Below are positions 1 through 8,342 of a stretch of DNA of 18,325 nucleotides, one piece after another. The DNA lies in contig CAMLQS010000064.1 of NCBI GenBank assembly GCA_946482165.1, positions 1-18,325 of the forward strand, read 5' to 3'. The translations under genes were made by a program, and so were the position numbers. Position 1 is the first letter of the stretch. Every line of letters begins with the position of its first letter. The stretch comes from an uncultured Verrucomicrobiota bacterium. Its GTDB lineage: Bacteria; Verrucomicrobiota; Verrucomicrobiae; Opitutales; Opitutaceae. The notes below the pieces were generated by a model. It saw nothing but the letters and a program-made list of their open reading frames with translations. It was not told the DNA's origin and did no database searches.

Positions 1-2253
1 TTGCTGACGGAGCATCCGGACTGGCTCGTCTCGGGCGTGTGGGGCTTGTTCGAGTTCGAGGGCACCAGCGAAGTGAGTCTCGCCAACTCCGAGAAATATT
101 CGAAGCGGAGTGGAGATTGGACCGGCGCGCTCATCGCGCTCTCCCGGCGCGGCGTCTTGCCTCGCGAGAAACTGCTCGACGCAAGCCTCGATGCGCTCTC
201 CCGGGATTTTGTGCAGTTTCGCGCCGGCTGGTTCTCGCGCTTTCACGAGGCCTTGCAGCCGACGCCCGAAGAGCGAATCGCCCGGCTCGACGCCTACCTC
301 AATCTCATCGCAAGCGCCATTCCGCCGACGGTCTCCTTCGCGCTGAAAGCCATCTCCGGCGTCTGCCGCGGGCACCCCGTCCCGGGACGCCGGCTCTTGG
401 CCGCGCTGGCGCCCGCTCTGCAGGCGCGCGCCAAGGGCACCGCGATCTCCGCGTTGGAGCTGGCGGCGCGCCTGGCGCGCGACGAACCCGGCCTGCGGAA
501 AGAGGTATCCGAAGCGGTGATACTGGCCCTGCTTCATGATTCGGCGGATGTGCAGAAACAGGCGCTCGACATACTCGACCGTCACGGCGACCGCGCCGAC
601 GCCCATATCCGCGCCGGCGTGGCCGAGGCATCCGGCGCGGTGGCCGCCAGCCTGCGACCTCGGCTCGCCGGATGGATCGACCAACCGAACGCCTCCGCGC
701 AGGTCCCGGCTTGCGCCTCGGTCGATGCCGACAAAGCCCGGCCCGTTACGCTCCCTCGTGTGGATCCATCGCGGGTGCTCGCACCTATCACGGATCTCGA
801 AAGTCTGATCGCGCTGGCCGCCAAAACGCTCGAAGGGTGCGAAGACCCCGACGAGCTCGAGCAACTCCTCGATGCATTCAGCCGCCTTTGCGACCGGCGG
901 CCCGAGGATTTCACCCGCCTCACGGCACCGCTGCGGAAACGGGCCGCCAAAAAGTTTCCCGCGCCGGGACTCTCGTCCGTCTCGGAGCATACGCCGGAAT
1001 CCGCCGTTGCGGAGTTGGTCGGAGCTTGGACCGACGGCGACCGCGCCCCGCGGCCGACACCGGCGGACCTCCACGACGCGACCATCCCCGCCCACCGCGC
1101 TCTCGTTCTATGGCAGCTCCGCTTCGACGCCCTTGTCGACCGGGTCGCGCATCGTGTCGCGCGGCCGCTCTTGTCCTCGCCCTCACACCGCGGCGGCTGG
1201 ATCGAGCCGAGACACTTGGTCGAGCGCTGGCGCATTTGGACGGATACAGGGGAGAACCCGCCGCTCGCGGAGCAAATCCTCGCGCTGCAACGCCTCGCCC
1301 CGGAGGGGCGGGCGCCCGCCCTCGAGGCGGCACGAGCTTTGCCCGGCGAAGGCGGCGCGGCTCTCCGTTTCGCTTTGGGCCAAACGTGCGAGATCGGTGA
1401 AAATCCCTCGCTCTGGTTGGCGGCCTGCCGAAGCCGCGCTCCGCGAGGTCCGCTTCCCGAGTTCGCGGCCAAGCACCCGGGCTTCGCGGCCTATATCCAC
1501 GAAACCGCCGTAATCTCCTGGGAAGCCGCCACCGCGATCCAAACCTTCACCGGAGGCTCCTACACCCGCTTCGAGCTTGAGATTCGTCGGCGCGCCGCAA
1601 ACGGGGCGCCGCAAACCGGCGCCCGCGACGATTTCCACGGCTACCCGCTGGAGAGCCACACGATGATTCGATGGTGGGCGCACGCCTCCCCGGCGAATCA
1701 AGAACCGTGTTTCGAGGAGGCGGCGGAACGTCTCGGTTCGGCGATGCAATACGCCGACGTGGAGGACCGGCAAACCGCCGTCTTTCTCGAACCCTTGTCC
1801 GAGCCTCACTGCGAGCTTCACGACATGGCCCGCTTGACGATGGCCCTGGCCTTGGGCGCCTGTGGCTCCGATCTTCGCGGTCATGCTCGCGACAGGCTGG
1901 TGAAGATAATTTCGGACGGGCGGCTGAACACCGAAGCATTGGGTGAGACGATGAGCCGACTGCTGGCGACAGGCGCCACTTGTTTCGCCCGGTGGGGGAA
2001 GACCTTGAAGAGCGTGGCGGAACATTCGCCGCCGCATGCACGGACGGTGTGTGAATTGGTTCAAATCACGCTTGGCGGCGGCGGCGGCGTGGAGCCGCGC
2101 CACGCGCGCGAATTGCTCGAACTCCTGATCGAGCTGCTCAGCGCCACTGGCGCACCACTCTCCCATCCGAAAGCCCGTGCCTGCCTCGAATCTTGGAAAG
2201 TTGGCGGCAAGACCGGCCGGCTGATCAAGCAGTTGCTCGCCGGGGCGGGTTGA
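1..2253 (+). CDS. DUF6493-like protein, 5' end probably cut by the window edge
   Basis: The frame is open from base 1 (a TTG, probably internal rather than the true start) to TGA at 2251-2253, giving 750 residues. Residues about 35-125 contain a pattern I recognise from DUF6493: a Trp-x-x-Ala-Leu segment, a Gly-Val-Leu-Pro-Arg-x-x-Leu-Leu-Asp segment, an Arg-Asp-Phe...Trp-Phe...His...Leu-x-Pro-Thr segment, then a helical repeat-like part to about 230. A linker rich in Pro and Ala (about 230-260) leads to a second block beginning PITDLESLI. No signal peptide or membrane segment is visible, so it is probably cytoplasmic. The biochemical function is unknown. As far as I recall, relatives lie near MoxR-type AAA+, VWA and SWIM zinc-finger genes (the E. 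coli yehLMPQ type of cluster), but any such partners would be left of this window. It converges on the ACP gene. Family call moderately sure, function not assigned. Confidence 0.72.
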   Translation: MLTEHPDWLVSGVWGLFEFEGTSEVSLANSEKYSKRSGDWTGALIALSRRGVLPREKLLDASLDALSRDFVQFRAGWFSRFHEALQPTPEERIARLDAYLNLIASAIPPTVSFALKAISGVCRGHPVPGRRLLAALAPALQARAKGTAISALELAARLARDEPGLRKEVSEAVILALLHDSADVQKQALDILDRHGDRADAHIRAGVAEASGAVAASLRPRLAGWIDQPNASAQVPACASVDADKARPVTLPRVDPSRVLAPITDLESLIALAAKTLEGCEDPDELEQLLDAFSRLCDRRPEDFTRLTAPLRKRAAKKFPAPGLSSVSEHTPESAVAELVGAWTDGDRAPRPTPADLHDATIPAHRALVLWQLRFDALVDRVAHRVARPLLSSPSHRGGWIEPRHLVERWRIWTDTGENPPLAEQILALQRLAPEGRAPALEAARALPGEGGAALRFALGQTCEIGENPSLWLAACRSRAPRGPLPEFAAKHPGFAAYIHETAVISWEAATAIQTFTGGSYTRFELEIRRRAANGAPQTGARDDFHGYPLESHTMIRWWAHASPANQEPCFEEAAERLGSAMQYADVEDRQTAVFLEPLSEPHCELHDMARLTMALALGACGSDLRGHARDRLVKIISDGRLNTEALGETMSRLLATGATCFARWGKTLKSVAEHSPPHARTVCELVQITLGGGGGVEPRHARELLELLIELLSATGAPLSHPKARACLESWKVGGKTGRLIKQLLAGAG

Positions 2254-2260
2254 ACCCGCC
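2244..2260 (+). repeat. 17-base palindrome overlapping the stop codon of the DUF6493-like gene
   Basis: GGCGGGTT-G-AACCCGCC is a perfect dyad around one central base and contains the TGA stop at 2251-2253. It could fold in the mRNA as a 6-bp GC stem with a TTGAA loop. No T-run follows, so it is not a standard intrinsic terminator for the + strand. Its 15-base core recurs at 16914-16928. Confidence 0.5.
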
Positions 2261-2284
2261 TCGGGAAGGGAGGCTCCGAAGCAC

Positions 2285-2312
2285 AAAAAAGCCCGGTCGC
2301 GTGGGACCGGGC
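2285..2312 (-). terminator. Intrinsic terminator of the ketosynthase-ACP unit
   Basis: The arms GCCCGGTC (2291-2298) and GACCGGGC (2305-2312) form a perfect 8-bp stem with a 6-base loop. On the minus strand the stem is followed by six T (the A-run at 2285-2290), the classical form. It lies 22 bases past the ACP stop. The + strand reading has no T-run, so it mainly serves the minus-strand genes. Confidence 0.85.
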
Positions 2313-2334
2313 CGATCAGCGATGCGCTTTCCGC

Positions 2335-2592
2335 TTACTTGCCGAGGGCGTTGAACTTCGGCGTGAGGTATTCGGCGCAGCTGTCGAGCGAGGCCAGATG
2401 GATGTAATCGGCCTCGGGAACCTCGATCCCGTGCTGCTTGCGGAGCTCCATGACGATGTCGAGGAAGTCCATGCTATCGAGCTGCATCTGATCGCGCAGA
2501 CGGACGTCCGGCTTGAGATTGGAAAGGTCCTCGTCGGGAGCGATGTCGGCGATGATGTCGAGGACGATTTGCTTGCAGGCGTCTTTGGTCAT
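2335..2592 (-). CDS. Acyl carrier protein
   Basis: This 85-residue acidic protein has the size and fold pattern of ACPs. The phosphopantetheine attachment motif is LDSMD with Ser40, followed by the usual helix II and a VPEADY segment at the start of the helix III region. It would carry acyl intermediates as thioesters in the cytoplasm after modification by a phosphopantetheinyl transferase using CoA. It follows the ketosynthase gene by 30 bases on the same strand and ends at a good terminator, so the two are almost certainly co-transcribed. The DSMDFLDIVMEL helix differs from the DSLD/DSLDTVELVM form of housekeeping AcpP, so it may serve a dedicated pathway rather than bulk fatty acid synthesis; this is inference. 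The ATG is preceded by a pyrimidine-rich stretch with no Shine-Dalgarno motif. Confidence 0.93.
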   Translation of the reverse strand: MTKDACKQIVLDIIADIAPDEDLSNLKPDVRLRDQMQLDSMDFLDIVMELRKQHGIEVPEADYIHLASLDSCAEYLTPKFNALGK

Positions 2593-2622
2593 GAGAGTCG
2601 AAACGGGAGTAAAGGGTCGGGA

Positions 2623-3867
2623 TTAGGCAACAAAGCGCTTCACAATCAACGTGGAATTGATGCCCAGCATACCGAAGGAATTATTCAGGATCGCGTCGAC
2701 CTTGGCGGCCTTCTTCGGCTGGTTGATCACAAGGCCGGGGATGTCGCACAGCGGGTCGAGGTCCTCGATGTTGATCGTCGGGTGAACCACGAGGTCGTCG
2801 AAGCTCGGCAGGTTGCCCGCCAGCTCAAGCGCGCCGGCGGCGCCCATGCAGTGGCCGATGTAGCTCTTGGTGTTGTTGATGTAGGTGTCGGGGCAGCCTT
2901 CGCCGAACACCGCGCGGATGGCCTCGCATTCCTGGATGTCGCCCTGCGGCGTGGACGTGGCGTGGGTGTTGACGATGTGGATGTCGGAGGCGGCGAGCTT
3001 CGCGTTGGCGAGGGCCTTGCGCACGCACTCGGCCTGGCGGCCGGGGTTGGGCAAAACGTAGTCGGATGCGTCGCTGTTGACGTGATATCCGGCGATCTCG
3101 CCGTAGATCTTCGCCCCGCGCGCCAAGGCGTCGTCGAGCCGCTCCAGCGTGTAGATGCAGCCGCCTTCGGAAATCACGATGCCGTTGCGAGACTTGTCGA
3201 AGGGGCGCGAGGCCTTCTTCGGGTCGGCATGGGTGGCGAGGGCGTTCTGCGACTTGAAACCGGCGAAAATGCCGAAGGTGTGGATCGACTCGCTCACGCC
3301 GCCGCAAAACGCGAAGTCGACTTCGCCAAGGCGAAGCATCTGCGCGGCGTGGATGAGGCCCAGATTGCCTGCGGCGCAGGCGGCGCCGATCGTGTAGGCT
3401 GGACCGGTGATGCCGAGGGAGAGCGAGACCTCGCCCGCCGGGTTGTTCGCGACCGTGCGGGGGTTGTGGTAGTGCGACCAATACTTCGTGTCGTAGTTAA
3501 ACTTGGAGATAGCGTAGATCTCATTCTCCGTCTCCACGTTGCCATGCTCCGTGCAGCCGATGTAGATGCCAACCCGGTCTTTCGCCACGGCATCGAAAGC
3601 GACGCCGCTGTCTTTCAGCGCCTCATGCGCGCAGTAGATGGAGATCGAACCGGCGCGAGTGCCGACACGCAGTTCCTTCCGCTTTTGATAGCGGAGCGGA
3701 TCGAAGTGGCAGACGCCGGCGATCAGCCTGCCCATGTAGCGCACGTCAAACGGCTCCACGCCGGCGACGCCGGCGAGCAGGTTTTGACGGAATTCATTCA
3801 GGGAATCTCCGTTGGGCGCGGTGAGGCCGATACCGGTAATGACGATGCGTGCGGGCTGAAACGACAT
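2623..3867 (-). CDS. Beta-ketoacyl-ACP synthase (KAS II/FabF-like)
   Basis: The 414-residue product (from ATG at 3867) is a thiolase-fold condensing enzyme that joins an acyl-Cys intermediate to malonyl-ACP with loss of CO2. It begins directly in the first strand (PARIVITGIG). The active site is complete: Cys164 in GAACAAGN, His302 in NTHATSTPQGD, and Lys334 and His339 in TKSYIGHCMGAAG, the Cys-His-His arrangement of elongating synthases. A Gly-rich C-terminal NNSFGMLGINST segment is also typical. An in-frame ATG at 3891 would add eight residues; I prefer 3867 because it is preceded by a pyrimidine-rich leader like its neighbours and fits family N-termini. The ACP gene follows by 30 bases. 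The N-terminal third (RYQKRKELRVGTRAGSISIY) differs clearly from E. coli FabF, so it may be a specialised synthase. The gene is divergent from galE with roughly 95 bases between. Confidence 0.92.
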   Translation of the reverse strand: MSFQPARIVITGIGLTAPNGDSLNEFRQNLLAGVAGVEPFDVRYMGRLIAGVCHFDPLRYQKRKELRVGTRAGSISIYCAHEALKDSGVAFDAVAKDRVGIYIGCTEHGNVETENEIYAISKFNYDTKYWSHYHNPRTVANNPAGEVSLSLGITGPAYTIGAACAAGNLGLIHAAQMLRLGEVDFAFCGGVSESIHTFGIFAGFKSQNALATHADPKKASRPFDKSRNGIVISEGGCIYTLERLDDALARGAKIYGEIAGYHVNSDASDYVLPNPGRQAECVRKALANAKLAASDIHIVNTHATSTPQGDIQECEAIRAVFGEGCPDTYINNTKSYIGHCMGAAGALELAGNLPSFDDLVVHPTINIEDLDPLCDIPGLVINQPKKAAKVDAILNNSFGMLGINSTLIVKRFVA

Positions 3868-3962
3868 GGCGAAGGGAAAAGCGCTAGCCATACCGAGGGG
3901 ATTGGCAATACAAGCCTCGCTCCGTTTTCACTCATCACCCGCGACTTTCCCCTTAACCAACC

Positions 3963-4976
3963 ATGAACGTTCTCGTCGTCGGCGGAGCCGGCTACATCGG
4001 CTCCCACTGCGTCCGCCAACTCATCGCCGCCGGGCATCGCCCGGTGGTGCTCGACAATCTGGTCTTCGGCTACCGCCAGGCCGTCTCCGAGGATGTGCCG
4101 TTTTACTCGGTCAACCTCGGCAACGAATCCGAAGTCGGGAAGATCCTGAAGAAGGAGAAAATCGAGCTGGTGATGCACTTTGCCGCCTACGCCTACGTGG
4201 GTGAGAGCGTGACCGACCCGATGAAGTATTACTTCAACAACGTCGCCGCCACGCTTCACCTCCTGCGCTGCATGATCGGCTGCGGGGTGAAGAAATTCGT
4301 GTTCTCCTCCACCTGCGCGACCTATGGCATCCCGGACAAAATGCCGCTCGTGGAAACGATGCCGCAGGCGCCGATCAACCCTTACGGCCAGACCAAGCTC
4401 GATATCGAAAACGCCCTCAAGTCGTTCGCCAAGGCCTACGGCCTGAGCTTCGCCGCCTTCCGCTACTTCAACGCCGCCGGCGCGGCCGAGGACGGCACCA
4501 TCGGCGAATGCCACGATCCCGAGACCCACCTCATTCCGCTCACCATCGACGCCGCCACGGGCAAGCGTCCTCCGCTCCAGGTTTTCGGCACCGACTACCC
4601 CACCCCGGACGGCACCTGCCTCCGCGACTACGTTCATGTCGACGACCTCAGCCGGGCCCACATCGCCGTCTTCGACAAGCTCGCCCAGACCGGCGCGCAA
4701 TATTTCTATAACCTTGGCACCGGCACGCCCACGTCCGTCCTCGAGGTCATCAAGGCCGTCGAGAAGGTCACCGGCCTCAAAGTCCCCTACACCACCGCGC
4801 CCCGCCGCGCCGGCGACCCGCCCGCGCTCTACGCCGATTCCTCAAAGGCCAAGGCCGAGCTCAACTGGCAGCCCAAATACACCACGATCGACCCGATCGT
4901 GGAGACGGCCTGGAAGTGGCACTCCAGCCACCCGGAAGGCTTCGGCAAAAAGGACAAGTCCGCGGCCACGAGCTGA
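3963..4976 (+). CDS. galE: UDP-glucose 4-epimerase
   Basis: The 337-residue protein interconverts UDP-glucose and UDP-galactose in the cytoplasm, feeding surface polysaccharide synthesis and galactose use. It is an extended short-chain dehydrogenase. The N-terminal Rossmann motif GGAGYIG (residues 7-13) binds NAD. Catalytic residues are in FSSTCATYG (114-122, with Thr117 at the usual Ser/Thr position) and the YGQTK motif (Tyr141, Lys145). RYFNAAGA (167-174) and LRDYVHVDDL (220-229) are strongly conserved GalE signatures. Length matches the family (about 330-340). The first strand starts right at the ATG, fixing the start. It stands alone, divergent from the ketosynthase gene and convergent with comM, and ends at a long hairpin. 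The leader has no Shine-Dalgarno motif. The C-terminal lysine- and serine-rich tail is unremarkable. Confidence 0.95.
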   Translation: MNVLVVGGAGYIGSHCVRQLIAAGHRPVVLDNLVFGYRQAVSEDVPFYSVNLGNESEVGKILKKEKIELVMHFAAYAYVGESVTDPMKYYFNNVAATLHLLRCMIGCGVKKFVFSSTCATYGIPDKMPLVETMPQAPINPYGQTKLDIENALKSFAKAYGLSFAAFRYFNAAGAAEDGTIGECHDPETHLIPLTIDAATGKRPPLQVFGTDYPTPDGTCLRDYVHVDDLSRAHIAVFDKLAQTGAQYFYNLGTGTPTSVLEVIKAVEKVTGLKVPYTTAPRRAGDPPALYADSSKAKAELNWQPKYTTIDPIVETAWKWHSSHPEGFGKKDKSAATS

Positions 4977-5013
4977 GGCGCCCACAAGCCGCCCCGCCGA
5001 CTCCGATCAACAA

Positions 5014-5054
5014 GAGGCCCGCGTCGAAAATGTCGGCGCGGGCCTCCTGCTTTT
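5014..5054 (+). terminator. Hairpin terminator between galE and comM
   Basis: GAGGCCCGCG (5014-5023) pairs perfectly with CGCGGGCCTC (5037-5046), and inner pairs (one G-U plus CGA/TCG) extend the stem to about 14 bp with a 5-base loop. The + strand continues CTGCTTTT (to 5054), consistent with intrinsic termination of galE. On the minus strand it is followed by TTGTTG, so it could also help stop comM transcription. Confidence 0.7.
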
Positions 5055-5152
5055 CGGCATCGCCGGCCGCATACGGAGAATAGCGAGGTCGCCAAGGCGC
5101 GAAAGCTTCACGAGGTTTCGGCGATCACACCGATCAATCCCCGCTTTCGGAC

Positions 5153-6691
5153 TTAATAAAACACCTTGCGGTCGAGCGAACGATACTGGATCGCCTCAAG
5201 GAGGTGCGGGGCCTCCATCCGCTCGCTGCCGGCGAGGTCGGCGATGGTGCGGGCCACCTTTAAAATCCGATCATAGGCGCGGGCGGAGAGCGACAATTGC
5301 TCCATGGCCTGCTGGAGAAGGTCGCCCAAGGTGGAATCGAGCGCGATGTGCGCGCGGATTTGGGCGTGCGTCATGCGGGCGTTGCTCGTCGTGGGCGTGC
5401 CGCGGAACCGTGAAAGTTGTCGCTCACGCGCCGAGCGAACGCGCTCGGCGATCGATGCGGACGACTCGCCGGGGGCCTGGCTGCGAAGATCCGAAATCGT
5501 CACCGCCGGCGCATCGATGTGGATGTCGATGCGATCAAGCAGAGGCCCGCTCACCCGGGCCCGGTAACGCTGCACCTGCGGAGCGGTGCAACGGCATTCG
5601 TGCCGCGAATCGCCAAGATACCCGCATGGACAGGGGTTCATCGCCGCAACCAGCATGAAGGCGCAGGGAAATGTCACCTTCCCGGCGCTTCGGCTGATCG
5701 CCACCTCGCAGGTCTCGAGCGGCTGACGGAGCACTTCGAGCGCCGACCGCTTGAACTCCGGCAGCTCGTCCAGAAAAAGCACTCCGTTATGGGCGAGGGA
5801 TATTTCGCCGGGGCCGGGCACGCTGCCGCCGCCAATGAGGCCCACATCCGAAATCGTGTGATGCGGCGCGCGCACGGGACGGCGGCCAAGATGCCGGGGC
5901 TCGCCCAATGTCTGTCCGGCGGCCGAATGGATCTCCAGGATCTCCAGCGCCTCGTCGAGCGTGGGCGCCGGCATGATCGAAGGCACGCGCTTCGCGACCA
6001 TGGATTTTCCCGAGCCGGGAGGCCCGATCATCAGGAGATTGTGATTTCCGGCCACCGCGACCTCGATGGCGCGTCGCAGGGAGTGTTGTCCTTTCACCTC
6101 CGAAAAGTCGCCGCCGGGCTCGGTGGTCGCCCGGCAGAGCTCCAGCGCGTCGGCGTGGCGGAATGGTTCGATGGCGATTTTCCCGGAAACAAAACGCGCC
6201 GCCTCGTCGAGCGACTGTATTGGGAAAACAGATACTCCTTCGACCAGGGCGGCCTCGGCCGCGCTGGCCGCGGGCAGCAATAGGTTTCGGCAGCCAAGCG
6301 AGCGGGCGAGCCGCGCGAAGGCGAGCGCGCCTCGGACCGGCCGGGTGGCGCCGGAGAGCGCGAGCTCCCCCGCGACCAGATAATCGCCAAGGCCCGGAGC
6401 GGCGATCTGGCCGGTGGCGACCAAGATGCCGAGCGCGATGGGAAGATCGTAGAGCGGGCCTTCCTTGCGCAGGTCGCCAGGGGCGAGATTGATGGTCGTG
6501 CGGGTGCGAAGGCCGCCATAGCCCGAGTTGGCCAGGGCGGAGAAAACCCGGTCGTCGGACTCCTTGACCGCCGCGTCGGGCAAGCCGACCAAAACCAATT
6601 TGAATTCGCCGGATTCGCCGTGGTTGACCTCCACGTGCACGGGCAAGGCCTCGATGCCTTGGAGCGCGGCGGAGAGCAAAGTAGCGAGCAT
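5153..6691 (-). CDS. comM: YifB/ComM family Mg-chelatase-like AAA+ ATPase
   Basis: The 512-residue protein has the full three-part ComM layout: an N-terminal ChlI/Lon-S16-like domain (about 1-165, with [11 protein letters not shown] and [11 protein letters not shown]), a central AAA+ domain (about 195-395) and a C-terminal helical Mg_chelatase_C domain. Walker A is GPPGSGKS (223-230), Walker B GVLFLDEL (303-310), the AAA+ module includes [11 protein letters not shown] and a Cys cluster (Cys354, 356, 366, 368), and [10 protein letters not shown] carries the likely arginine finger (Arg387). Characterised ComM proteins are hexameric helicases that drive branch migration during natural transformation. 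The length of about 500 residues is normal and nothing is missing. It lies 27 bases downstream of the HD-domain gene and probably shares its transcript. No Shine-Dalgarno motif is seen. Pilus motor genes lie a few kb away, which fits a competence role. Confidence 0.94.
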   Translation of the reverse strand: MLATLLSAALQGIEALPVHVEVNHGESGEFKLVLVGLPDAAVKESDDRVFSALANSGYGGLRTRTTINLAPGDLRKEGPLYDLPIALGILVATGQIAAPGLGDYLVAGELALSGATRPVRGALAFARLARSLGCRNLLLPAASAAEAALVEGVSVFPIQSLDEAARFVSGKIAIEPFRHADALELCRATTEPGGDFSEVKGQHSLRRAIEVAVAGNHNLLMIGPPGSGKSMVAKRVPSIMPAPTLDEALEILEIHSAAGQTLGEPRHLGRRPVRAPHHTISDVGLIGGGSVPGPGEISLAHNGVLFLDELPEFKRSALEVLRQPLETCEVAISRSAGKVTFPCAFMLVAAMNPCPCGYLGDSRHECRCTAPQVQRYRARVSGPLLDRIDIHIDAPAVTISDLRSQAPGESSASIAERVRSARERQLSRFRGTPTTSNARMTHAQIRAHIALDSTLGDLLQQAMEQLSLSARAYDRILKVARTIADLAGSERMEAPHLLEAIQYRSLDRKVFY

Positions 6692-6718
6692 GCGGGCGTG
6701 CCGGGTGGGTAAAGAGCC

Positions 6719-7585
6719 TTACCCGCGGGCGAGAGAAGCGAGCGCGATGTTGCGCTCCACCGCGTCCAGGTAGGGGTTGCGCCGCGAGGGGGCGGGAAGA
6801 GCCAGATAGCGATACATTCCTGAGAATTCCGTTTCGAGCCGCGGACGGACGAAGTTCCGCCAAAAGCCCGCGGTGCCGCCCACGAGTTGAACCGCCGAGG
6901 CAAACATGCGTTTCGCTTTGGGCACGTGGTTGTAGTTGTCGGCCTCCTCGAATTCGGCGAAAAGGAACGGAAGTTTTTCTATGTAGTCCGGCGCGGCCAT
7001 CTGACCGAGGAAATCCGAGGTGGCGACCATGCAGGCTGCGATGCGGGCGAGTTCGGAACTGAACGCCCCTTTCTCCGGCCGCCCGTTGAGACCGGTGCAG
7101 CGAATCATCGCGACGACATCGTCGATTTCGGTGCGATTCAGGCCCAGGGTCGGCAAGATCGAAGCCGCCAAAGCGGCGCTTCTCAGCACATGGGAATGGG
7201 TATATTTGGCACCTGTGCCTTCGTCGTCGCCGCACGATTTCAAAAAGCCCGTGTCGTGAAAAAGGATCGCGGCCAAGCCGAGTTCCAACTCGCGGGGAAC
7301 AAGGGCAAGTTCTTCCGTGCGGAGGTAGCCGGCGACGTGATCCAGATAGCAGCAGCTTGCCTGCGCGGTATGCGCCAGATCGTGGTAACGCAGGTCGATC
7401 GGTTGGTAATGCCAAACGCCTCCCGCAAAGAGATCTCCCGCCAAGCTTACGAGCGGGTCCAAAAACCCGATCGAAAAATGCAAGTGGCGGGCGGCGTGAC
7501 GCACCGACTCCAATCCCGTCACGCCATCCAGTGGCGTTTTATTCGTGCGACCATTGTGTCGAAATGGCGTCAGGGATTGCACCAT
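6719..7585 (-). CDS. HD-domain metal-dependent phosphohydrolase
   Basis: The 288-residue protein (from ATG at 7585) has HD-superfamily metal-binding residues: RYHDLAHT (His68, Asp69, His72), AAILFHDTGF (His110-Asp111), THSH (His130, His132) and a C-terminal ATSDFLGQ with Asp191. The YHD-x2-HT form resembles the YHN-x2-H motif of uncharacterised bacterial HD hydrolases and class I cyclic nucleotide phosphodiesterases, so the substrate may be a nucleotide, but this is not shown. No signal peptide or membrane span is visible; probably cytoplasmic. The frame stays open to a TTG at 7645, but that start would nearly abut the divergent coaE start and leave no promoter room. It precedes comM by 27 bases on the same strand, suggesting co-transcription. 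No Shine-Dalgarno motif is visible. Confidence 0.82.
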   Translation of the reverse strand: MVQSLTPFRHNGRTNKTPLDGVTGLESVRHAARHLHFSIGFLDPLVSLAGDLFAGGVWHYQPIDLRYHDLAHTAQASCCYLDHVAGYLRTEELALVPRELELGLAAILFHDTGFLKSCGDDEGTGAKYTHSHVLRSAALAASILPTLGLNRTEIDDVVAMIRCTGLNGRPEKGAFSSELARIAACMVATSDFLGQMAAPDYIEKLPFLFAEFEEADNYNHVPKAKRMFASAVQLVGGTAGFWRNFVRPRLETEFSGMYRYLALPAPSRRNPYLDAVERNIALASLARG

Positions 7586-7647
7586 ACACGGGCGTAATGA
7601 TTTGCCGCCACCCCCGGCAAGAGCAATCTCGCCGGCACTTTGCAAAG

Positions 7648-8262
7648 ATGGTCATAGGCTTAACAGGCGGAATCGGGTGTGGGAAATCTGCGGCGGCCGC
7701 CGATTTTGCCACATATGGGTTTTCGGTTCAGGATACGGATCGAATCGTGAAGGAGGAGGTATTGCCCTCTCGCGATGTGGTCGAGGCCGCGCGCGCCCGA
7801 TGGGGAGATCACGTCTTGATCGGAGCGACTAACGCCCCCCCGGTCGCGGACCGCCCCGCGACACTTGATCGTCAGCGGGTGGCCGAAATCGTGTTTCGGA
7901 ACGAAAACGAACGCCGCTGGTGGGAAAGCGTCGTCCATCCTCGGGTAGGCGCCTTGTGGCGAGGACGGGTGGCTGTCGATCCATCCGCCAATTGGGTCAT
8001 CGAGATACCGCTGCTCTTCGAGGCGGGTCTCGAAAAAGGATTTGATTTCATCGTCTGCGTAGGCGCCAATCCCGCCACTCAATTGGCCCGGGCCGTAGCG
8101 CGAGGTATGACACAAGCGCAGGCCTGCCAGCGAATCGCCTCCCAACTTCCCTTGGCTACCAAACTCCACTCCGCTCACGTCGTGCTTTGGAACGATGGCT
8201 CCCGCGAATTCCTCCGCGCCCAAGTTTGCTCTTGGGCGGCGACCCTTCGCTCCGGCCGTTGA
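7648..8262 (+). CDS. coaE: Dephospho-CoA kinase
   Basis: The 204-residue protein catalyses the last step of CoA synthesis, phosphorylating the 3'-hydroxyl of dephospho-CoA with ATP. The P-loop GGIGCGKS (residues 7-14) follows a short first strand, as in all CoaE proteins. Asp31 in QDTDRIV lies where the family DAD motif is found; LDRQRVAEIVF and VHPRV are also family signatures. IPLLFEAGLEKGFD and the later RIASQLPLATKL segment match the CoaE lid and C-terminal part. The length is normal (about 200). The frame is open further upstream to 7357, but the P-loop position and the divergent HD gene fix the start at the ATG at 7648. Rho follows after 80 bases on the same strand, so the two may be partly co-transcribed. 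Confidence 0.95.
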   Translation: MVIGLTGGIGCGKSAAAADFATYGFSVQDTDRIVKEEVLPSRDVVEAARARWGDHVLIGATNAPPVADRPATLDRQRVAEIVFRNENERRWWESVVHPRVGALWRGRVAVDPSANWVIEIPLLFEAGLEKGFDFIVCVGANPATQLARAVARGMTQAQACQRIASQLPLATKLHSAHVVLWNDGSREFLRAQVCSWAATLRSGR

Positions 8263-8273
8263 GCTTGTATTAT
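8246..8273 (+). promoter_or_regulatory. Possible promoter upstream of rho
   Basis: TATTAT (8268-8273) is a fair -10 element in otherwise GC-rich DNA, with TTCGCT (8246-8251) 16 bases upstream as a poor -35. A small hairpin (GAGCC/GGCTC, 8290-8304) lies in the resulting leader before the rho ATG at 8343. Weak motif evidence only. Confidence 0.25.
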
Positions 8274-8342
8274 TTCACTCCACGAGGCGGAGCCTAAACG
8301 GCTCTCCCACGCCTTCTCGGAACCTCTCTACTTTTGTTTTCC

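Noticed and set aside
2398..3966. A 522-codon open frame antisense to the ketosynthase and ACP genes
   Set aside because: It mirrors two genes with complete catalytic motifs, its translation is low-complexity and rich in Val, Asp and Gly, and it shows no family motif. Long antisense frames are expected in GC-rich DNA.
7586..7645. Twenty extra N-terminal codons for the HD-domain gene from a TTG
   Set aside because: The start would be TTG, nearly touching the divergent coaE ATG, and the added residues show no conserved feature. The ATG at 7585 is preferred.
7357..7647. Upstream in-frame extension of coaE
   Set aside because: It would overlap the HD gene on the other strand, and CoaE proteins begin just before the P-loop, as with the ATG at 7648.
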